9,747 bases of DNA, from the NCBI GenBank assembly GCA_026990815.1, contig JALXCS010000400.1, forward strand, positions 1 to 9,747. The letters run 5' to 3'. Source of the DNA: Methylomonas sp. (GTDB lineage: Bacteria; Pseudomonadota; Gammaproteobacteria; Methylococcales; Methylomonadaceae). The translations under genes were made by a program, and so were the position numbers. The notes beneath the pieces were generated by a model that saw nothing but the letters and a program-made list of their open reading frames with translations, ran no database searches and had not been told where the DNA came from. Positions 6,373 through 9,747 of the stretch are shown piece after piece; the first letter of the stretch is position 1; every line of letters begins with the position of its first letter.

Positions 6373-7611
6373 TTATGGATCGGATAAGCTGGACGAAAGT
6401 TTTCTGACTATACTATTCACAACGGTATTAATATTCTGAAGTGTATAGCGTGCGGTTTTCGATTCCGCACTAATAACATAAGCACTTTCAATGTCAATTA
6501 TTCTGGCGTTAAGTTGAATTTGACCTCCTAGCAATGCCACGCTACCCGTGATAATAGCATCTGCATGCAACATTTTGCCAATTTGTACGGCATCTGTAGT
6601 ATCAATAAATCCGGTTTTACTCATTTCCATTTCTTTGATGACTTTATCCAGTTGCTCGCGTTCGATAATTTTAAAAGCGCTAGAGTTTACTAAAGCACTG
6701 GTAAATGTTTCGGAAACAAGGTCCCCAAGAGAAATATCATGCGCTTCCTGGTTGAGAGATTTGAACCGGATGACTGCAATGGATATTTTTTTTCGCGGTA
6801 CTGCAGGTGGTGGCGGAGGTGTTCTGGATGCAATTGTCACCGGTGTAGTTGCCGGTTTGGCGAACCGGAAAACCAATGGTGCGTAAATCCACCCTGTTTC
6901 ACCCTGTGATCGGGAAATAAAATACCAGTTATTTTTTTTACCCAAAATAGAAAAATTTTCAGTTTCGGAAATGTTTCCAGTTATTGAGCATTTTGTACTG
7001 GCTCCGCTTCGAATATTGACCTTCGCTTGAGTAACTTTGGCTGAGCCACTTAATCGAGTGGTTGGTGAGTCAGAACATGAGGTCTTATAAAGAGGTGGTT
7101 TTTGGGGTTTTTTTGCATAAGTTTTATTGTTTGAAATATTCATTAAAGCAAAGTTTATTTTTTCCTCCAGATTTCTGACCCATTTATTATAAATCTTATG
7201 GATAGTCGGCGGAGGTGGTCCAAGTTCGTGAGCTTTTTTGAAAGGATTAAATTCAGAAAAAGTATTATCTGATTGTTCAGGAATGTTTTCTTTTACCGTG
7301 TATTTTAGATTTTTGCTATTCCGATAGCTTATGGAATATGAGTGACGGTTAAACCTGATATCTACACTGGCGGCAAGTTTTCCTCTTTTAGCAAAATATT
7401 TAGCAATGATATTGCCATGGGAAATGGCTTTGGCCCGCCATCCTGCAACTCTGCAACCTTTTAAAATAGCTTGCTCAATTTGGTATAAGCGAATATTATT
7501 TGCGGCCGTTATTTCTGCATCATAGACGTTATAAACTGGTGCCGCTTTACAGCCTATGAGAAGCAGCAGAATAAACAGAGGGGCAGTAAATTTATAATTA
7601 GTATTTTTCAT
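6373..7611 (-). CDS. Lipoprotein with N-terminal domain, SH3b and CsgG-like domain
   Basis: A 412-residue lipoprotein with three parts. The signal peptide ends in LIGC (Cys21) followed by Lys22, predicting the outer membrane under the +2 rule. Residues about 28-160 form a domain I cannot name, with GW (57-58), SVDIRFNRHSYSISYRNS and a later IHKIYNKWVRNLEEKI segment. A bacterial SH3 domain covers about 192-250 (KVNIRSGASTKC, NWYF, ETGWIYAPLV). After a proline-rich linker (TPPPPPAVP, 264-272), residues about 275-410 resemble CsgG/FlgO-type proteins: ISIAVIRFKS, LGDLVSETFTSALVNSSAF, IIEREQLDKVIKEME and ADAIITGSVALL. CsgG is the curli secretion pore, but this protein lacks adjacent curli genes, so a role in envelope assembly or sensing is inferred. 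A possible promoter lies almost at its ATG. It is the first gene of a two-gene operon with the TPR protein. Confidence 0.85.
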   Translation of the reverse strand: MKNTNYKFTAPLFILLLLIGCKAAPVYNVYDAEITAANNIRLYQIEQAILKGCRVAGWRAKAISHGNIIAKYFAKRGKLAASVDIRFNRHSYSISYRNSKNLKYTVKENIPEQSDNTFSEFNPFKKAHELGPPPPTIHKIYNKWVRNLEEKINFALMNISNNKTYAKKPQKPPLYKTSCSDSPTTRLSGSAKVTQAKVNIRSGASTKCSITGNISETENFSILGKKNNWYFISRSQGETGWIYAPLVFRFAKPATTPVTIASRTPPPPPAVPRKKISIAVIRFKSLNQEAHDISLGDLVSETFTSALVNSSAFKIIEREQLDKVIKEMEMSKTGFIDTTDAVQIGKMLHADAIITGSVALLGGQIQLNARIIDIESAYVISAESKTARYTLQNINTVVNSIVRKLSSSLSDP

Positions 7612-7620
7612 AAGTAAAAG

Positions 7621-7649
7621 TTTATATTAGATATCTCTGTACATGACAA
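7621..7649 (-). promoter_or_regulatory. Promoter of the CsgG-like/TPR operon, nearly leaderless
   Basis: On the minus strand TTGTCA (7644-7649) and TATAAA (7621-7626) are separated by exactly 17 nt, both 5/6 matches to sigma-70 consensus. Transcription would begin about 7 nt beyond the -10, near 7614, only a few bases before the ATG at 7611. This agrees with the absence of a Shine-Dalgarno there. Confidence 0.5.
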
Positions 7650-7702
7650 AAATTTGTGGAATAGAGGTAAGTAATTGAAATAAAAAGACACACATAAATT
7701 CA

Positions 7703-7779
7703 CCCGGGTAGCTCTCTATCGTATCCTTTCAATAAAATATCTTATTATTTCAATTAGTTACATATTTAACATGCCCGGG
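7703..7779. repeat. Two CCCGGG palindromes 71 bp apart
   Basis: CCCGGG occurs at 7703-7708 and again at 7774-7779 in an otherwise AT-rich spacer. Flanks differ (CACCCGGGTAG and TGCCCGGGAGG). The centre-to-centre distance is 71 bp, near seven helical turns, as expected of paired operators, but six bases are too few to prove a binding site. Confidence 0.3.
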
Positions 7780-7808
7780 AGGTTAAGTTTTTTGTCGTGC
7801 ACAAAGAT

Positions 7809-7837
7809 TTGATATAAAGTTTCTAAATTAATATAAC
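7809..7837 (+). promoter_or_regulatory. Promoter candidate for the PPTase gene
   Basis: TTGATA (7809-7814) and TATAAC (7832-7837) are separated by 17 nt and match sigma-70 elements at 5 of 6 and 5 of 6 positions. A start near 7844 would leave a leader of about 134 nt before the TTG at 7978, containing the palindrome at 7890-7902. Confidence 0.5.
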
Positions 7838-7889
7838 CGATTTTATTTATGCGGGAAATGAATGCCAGGTATTTAGTTTGATTTATGAA

Positions 7890-7902
7890 GTGAATAATTC
7901 AC
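7890..7902. repeat. 13-nt palindrome, possible operator
   Basis: GTGAATAATTCAC is two perfect 6-nt arms around a single A. It lies in the predicted leader of the PPTase gene. Half-sites recur at 7698-7703 (ATTCAC) and 7973-7978 (GTGAAT, overlapping the TTG start). A role as an operator is inferred only from symmetry and position. Confidence 0.3.
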
Positions 7903-7977
7903 ATTTAAGACAAAAGATATGTTGTAGGATATAAAAAAGCTATAAATATTTTCTATAACAAATCCGGAATCAGTGAA

Positions 7978-8655
7978 TTGAAAAAGAATATTAATGTCTG
8001 GTTAATCAAGCGAGATAGTAAAAACTATGATCATCGCTATAAAAGTCTACTTGATCACTCCGAACAAAAAAAAGCCGCTTCAATGATTTCAGTACGGCAA
8101 CGCATCCGGTTTGTTGAGGTTAGAGCCAAATTGCGCTGGATTTTGGCCGGTTACCTAAGAGTTGATGCGAAAACCTTGGTTTTCACTCAGACAGAGCATG
8201 GCAAGCCTTTTTTACCCGGATTTCCTGATTGTCATTTTAATGTTTCCCACTCCGGTGATTATATTGCGATTGCAGTAACAGATTTTGGAGAAGTTGGCAT
8301 TGACATTGAACAAGTGAAGCAAAAACCGGATTTTTATCCGCTAGTGAAACGTTGTTTTTCTGAAGTTGAACAGTGCTATTGGATGGAATTACCGGAATCA
8401 CAAAAATGTTATGAATTTTATCGTTTTTGGACTAGGAAAGAAGCCTTTGTTAAGGCGACAGGAAGAGGTATTGCTTTGGGATTAAATCAGTGCGTGATAT
8501 CGCCTGATGATCTCAGTAATATGTTGAATGTACCTGATGATTATGGTCCAGAAAAGGACTGGCGGCTTTTTGATATGGATTGTCCTGAAGGTTTAAGTGG
8601 CGCGATAGCCATTCGAGGGTCAAATTTTAAAATCAAATCTAAAAGTTGGTATTAG
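7978..8655 (+). CDS. 4'-phosphopantetheinyl transferase, Sfp-type
   Basis: Transfers the phosphopantetheine arm of coenzyme A to a serine of carrier proteins, activating fatty-acid, polyketide or peptide synthases in the cytosol. The 225 residues match the Sfp class in length, which is a fused two-lobe form unlike the ~125-residue AcpS. Visible motifs are GKPFL (75-79), FNVSHSGDY (87-95), VGIDIE (106-111, with magnesium-binding Asp109 and Glu111) and FYRFWTRKEAFVKATGRGI (147-165, with Lys154 and Glu155). The start is a TTG at 7978, because no ATG or GTG occurs earlier in frame after the nearest upstream stop and the next Met is residue 36. GGA at 7966-7968 gives only a weak ribosome site. The stop TAG at 8653-8655 overlaps the ribosome site of the next gene, implying an operon. 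No carrier protein or synthase lies in the window, so its client is unknown. Confidence 0.93.
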   Translation: MKKNINVWLIKRDSKNYDHRYKSLLDHSEQKKAASMISVRQRIRFVEVRAKLRWILAGYLRVDAKTLVFTQTEHGKPFLPGFPDCHFNVSHSGDYIAIAVTDFGEVGIDIEQVKQKPDFYPLVKRCFSEVEQCYWMELPESQKCYEFYRFWTRKEAFVKATGRGIALGLNQCVISPDDLSNMLNVPDDYGPEKDWRLFDMDCPEGLSGAIAIRGSNFKIKSKSWY

Positions 8656-8658
8656 GAG
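8654..8658 (+). promoter_or_regulatory. Strong Shine-Dalgarno for the hydrolase gene
   Basis: AGGAG at 8654-8658 overlaps the PPTase stop codon. It is 8 nt before ATT at 8667 and 5 nt before ATA at 8664, the only codons at usable spacing in the frame that continues into the lipoprotein signal. No ATG, GTG or TTG lies at a suitable distance downstream. Confidence 0.65.
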
Positions 8659-8666
8659 AGAAAATA

Positions 8667-9747
8667 ATTAACAAAATTTTTTTAATTGCTGCTTGTTGCC
8701 TGTTATTTTCTTGTGCGACTCCTTCTGAAAAATTTGTAACAAAAGCCATAGAATTTGAATTTAACAGTGCTATCGTAAATTCAGGGCATTTTCAACATCG
8801 AATTTTTTTTAATCAGTTGCTAACAAGCCCTGAGAAAAAAATTGTTCATGTTTATCTGGATGGTGATGGAACTCCTTGGGAAAAACACCGCTGGGTAACT
8901 GACGATCCAACTGCTCGAAATCCCATTATTCTTGAGATGATGGTGCAGGATTCATCACCGGCGGTTCTACTTGGTCGGCCTTGTTATTATGGATTGGGTG
9001 GTGGCAAACCATGCCGCTCCAAATTCTGGACTTCTCATCGATATTCTCCGGAAATTGTCTCAAGTATGGTGAAGGCACTGGTATTTTGGCTGGAAAAACA
9101 TGATTTTAATAAGATAATTCTTATCGGTTATAGTGGTGGCGGAGCATTGGCTATGCTGATGGCTCCAAAAATAAACCAACTTGAAACGGTTGTTACCATA
9201 GCAGCTAACCTGGATATAGATGCCTGGGTGCAATTGCATAGGTACAGTCCTCTTTCTGGTTCTCTTAATCCGGCTGAATTAACAATTTCCGATAAAATAA
9301 AACTAATTCATCTAATAGGTGGTCAGGATCGTGTGGCGCCAGTTTCAATAATAAAAAAAATAGCCAAGAATAATAACCATTCAATATTTATTGAATTTCC
9401 CCAATTCGATCATTTTTGCTGCTGGGTTAAAGAATGGCCACATGTTTTAGAAATATTTAATAGACAATGCGAAATTACTGTAGCAATGGATATGCATTAT
9501 GAATGGAGTAGAAAATATGCTTTAAAAGGAATGTCTATCAATTCATACTATGATGCAACTGCATCGCAAAAAGTAGTTTATGAGCCAAGTTGGTACAGTG
9601 CAATGGAGCGAAACTCGGGTACAGGTATTCCGTTACCTGATCACGCAACTGGAGATAAGCACGAAAGGATAATAGCCACATTAACGGAAGCTTTTTTTAA
9701 TGGTTTATTAACTTTTGATGAACGCTTAAAAGATACTGATGATATGG
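8667..9747 (+). CDS. Lipoprotein alpha/beta hydrolase, 3' partial, apparent AUU start
   Basis: An exported alpha/beta hydrolase, open to the window end (about 360 codons). The signal peptide NKIFLIAACCLLFSC ends at a lipobox-like LFSC (Cys16 when ATT is residue 1), with Ala at +2. The fold shows KIVHVYLDGDG, the nucleophile elbow GYSGGG (Ser156), GGQDRVAP (Asp221) and FDHFCCW (His249), a complete apparent triad. Beyond about residue 270 a further 90 residues continue, ending in LTEAFFNGLLTFDERLKD, which vaguely recalls SHOCT/DUF1707-type helices. The start appears to be ATT at 8667 behind AGGAG. The alternative TTG at 8646 overlaps the PPTase gene by 10 nt and lacks a ribosome site. It follows the PPTase directly, so an ester or thioester substrate is plausible but not shown. 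Confidence 0.8.
   Translation, partial: MNKIFLIAACCLLFSCATPSEKFVTKAIEFEFNSAIVNSGHFQHRIFFNQLLTSPEKKIVHVYLDGDGTPWEKHRWVTDDPTARNPIILEMMVQDSSPAVLLGRPCYYGLGGGKPCRSKFWTSHRYSPEIVSSMVKALVFWLEKHDFNKIILIGYSGGGALAMLMAPKINQLETVVTIAANLDIDAWVQLHRYSPLSGSLNPAELTISDKIKLIHLIGGQDRVAPVSIIKKIAKNNNHSIFIEFPQFDHFCCWVKEWPHVLEIFNRQCEITVAMDMHYEWSRKYALKGMSINSYYDATASQKVVYEPSWYSAMERNSGTGIPLPDHATGDKHERIIATLTEAFFNGLLTFDERLKDTDDM

Larger units (their letters stand above)
7612..7977. promoter_or_regulatory. Divergent intergenic region with regulatory-looking elements
   Basis: These 366 nt separate the CsgG-like gene (minus strand) from the PPTase gene (plus strand). The region is very AT-rich apart from two CCCGGG palindromes. 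I see promoter candidates for both directions and a 13-nt palindrome, each listed separately. No ORF of useful length, tRNA or structured RNA is recognisable. Confidence 0.6.

Noticed and set aside
6548..6886. Plus-strand 112-residue ORF inside the CsgG-like gene
   Set aside because: It is the shadow of a well-supported lipoprotein gene on the other strand and has no recognisable domain.
6373..7611. True curli secretion gene csgG
   Set aside because: Only the C-terminal third resembles CsgG, the protein is longer and differently built, and no csgA, csgB, csgE or csgF genes accompany it.

Overview
The window looks like a chromosomal piece of an AT-rich gammaproteobacterium. The left part carries the order alaS–lysC–csrA–tRNA-Ser(GCT)–tRNA-Arg(ACG), which is a familiar gammaproteobacterial arrangement (known for example from Pseudomonas), and the tRNAs encode their CCA ends. 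I cannot name the genus. All genes seen here end in TAA or TAG, and start-codon usage includes TTG and probably ATT.

Layout. (1) 1-2793, plus strand: the 3' half of alaS, interrupted near the window edge by an in-frame TGA; lysC, 3 nt downstream of alaS; and csrA, which has its own extended -10 promoter. (2) 2800-3107: three tRNA genes, Ser(GCT), Arg(ACG) and Asn(GTT). The first begins 6 nt after the csrA stop. A clear rho-independent terminator follows at 3115-3150. (3) 3307-5666, plus strand: a SulP-family anion transporter with a STAS domain, overlapping by 1 nt a tandem universal stress protein; these two form a separate operon. (4) 5674-7611, minus strand: two envelope lipoproteins in an operon. 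The first is a three-part protein (unknown N-terminal domain, SH3b, CsgG-like) and the second is a TPR protein. (5) 7612-7977: a 366-nt divergent intergenic region with promoter candidates in both directions and several palindromes. (6) 7978-9747, plus strand: an Sfp-type 4'-phosphopantetheinyl transferase, followed by a lipoprotein alpha/beta hydrolase that has a strong Shine-Dalgarno but apparently an AUU start, and which runs off the window.

How the genes relate. The left block is housekeeping: translation, aspartate-family amino acid synthesis and global post-transcriptional regulation. The SulP/Usp pair suggests an anion importer with a cytosolic stress or nucleotide-sensing partner. The CsgG/SH3/TPR pair looks like an outer-membrane assembly or sensing complex. 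The PPTase/hydrolase pair may act on acyl or phosphopantetheine-dependent products, but no carrier protein or synthase is visible here, so this is inference.

I see no CRISPR array, insertion sequence, integrase, toxin-antitoxin pair or defence system. The most unusual items are the AUU-start hydrolase with a C-terminal extension, the three-domain CsgG lipoprotein with a nearly leaderless promoter, and the csrA-tRNA junction.
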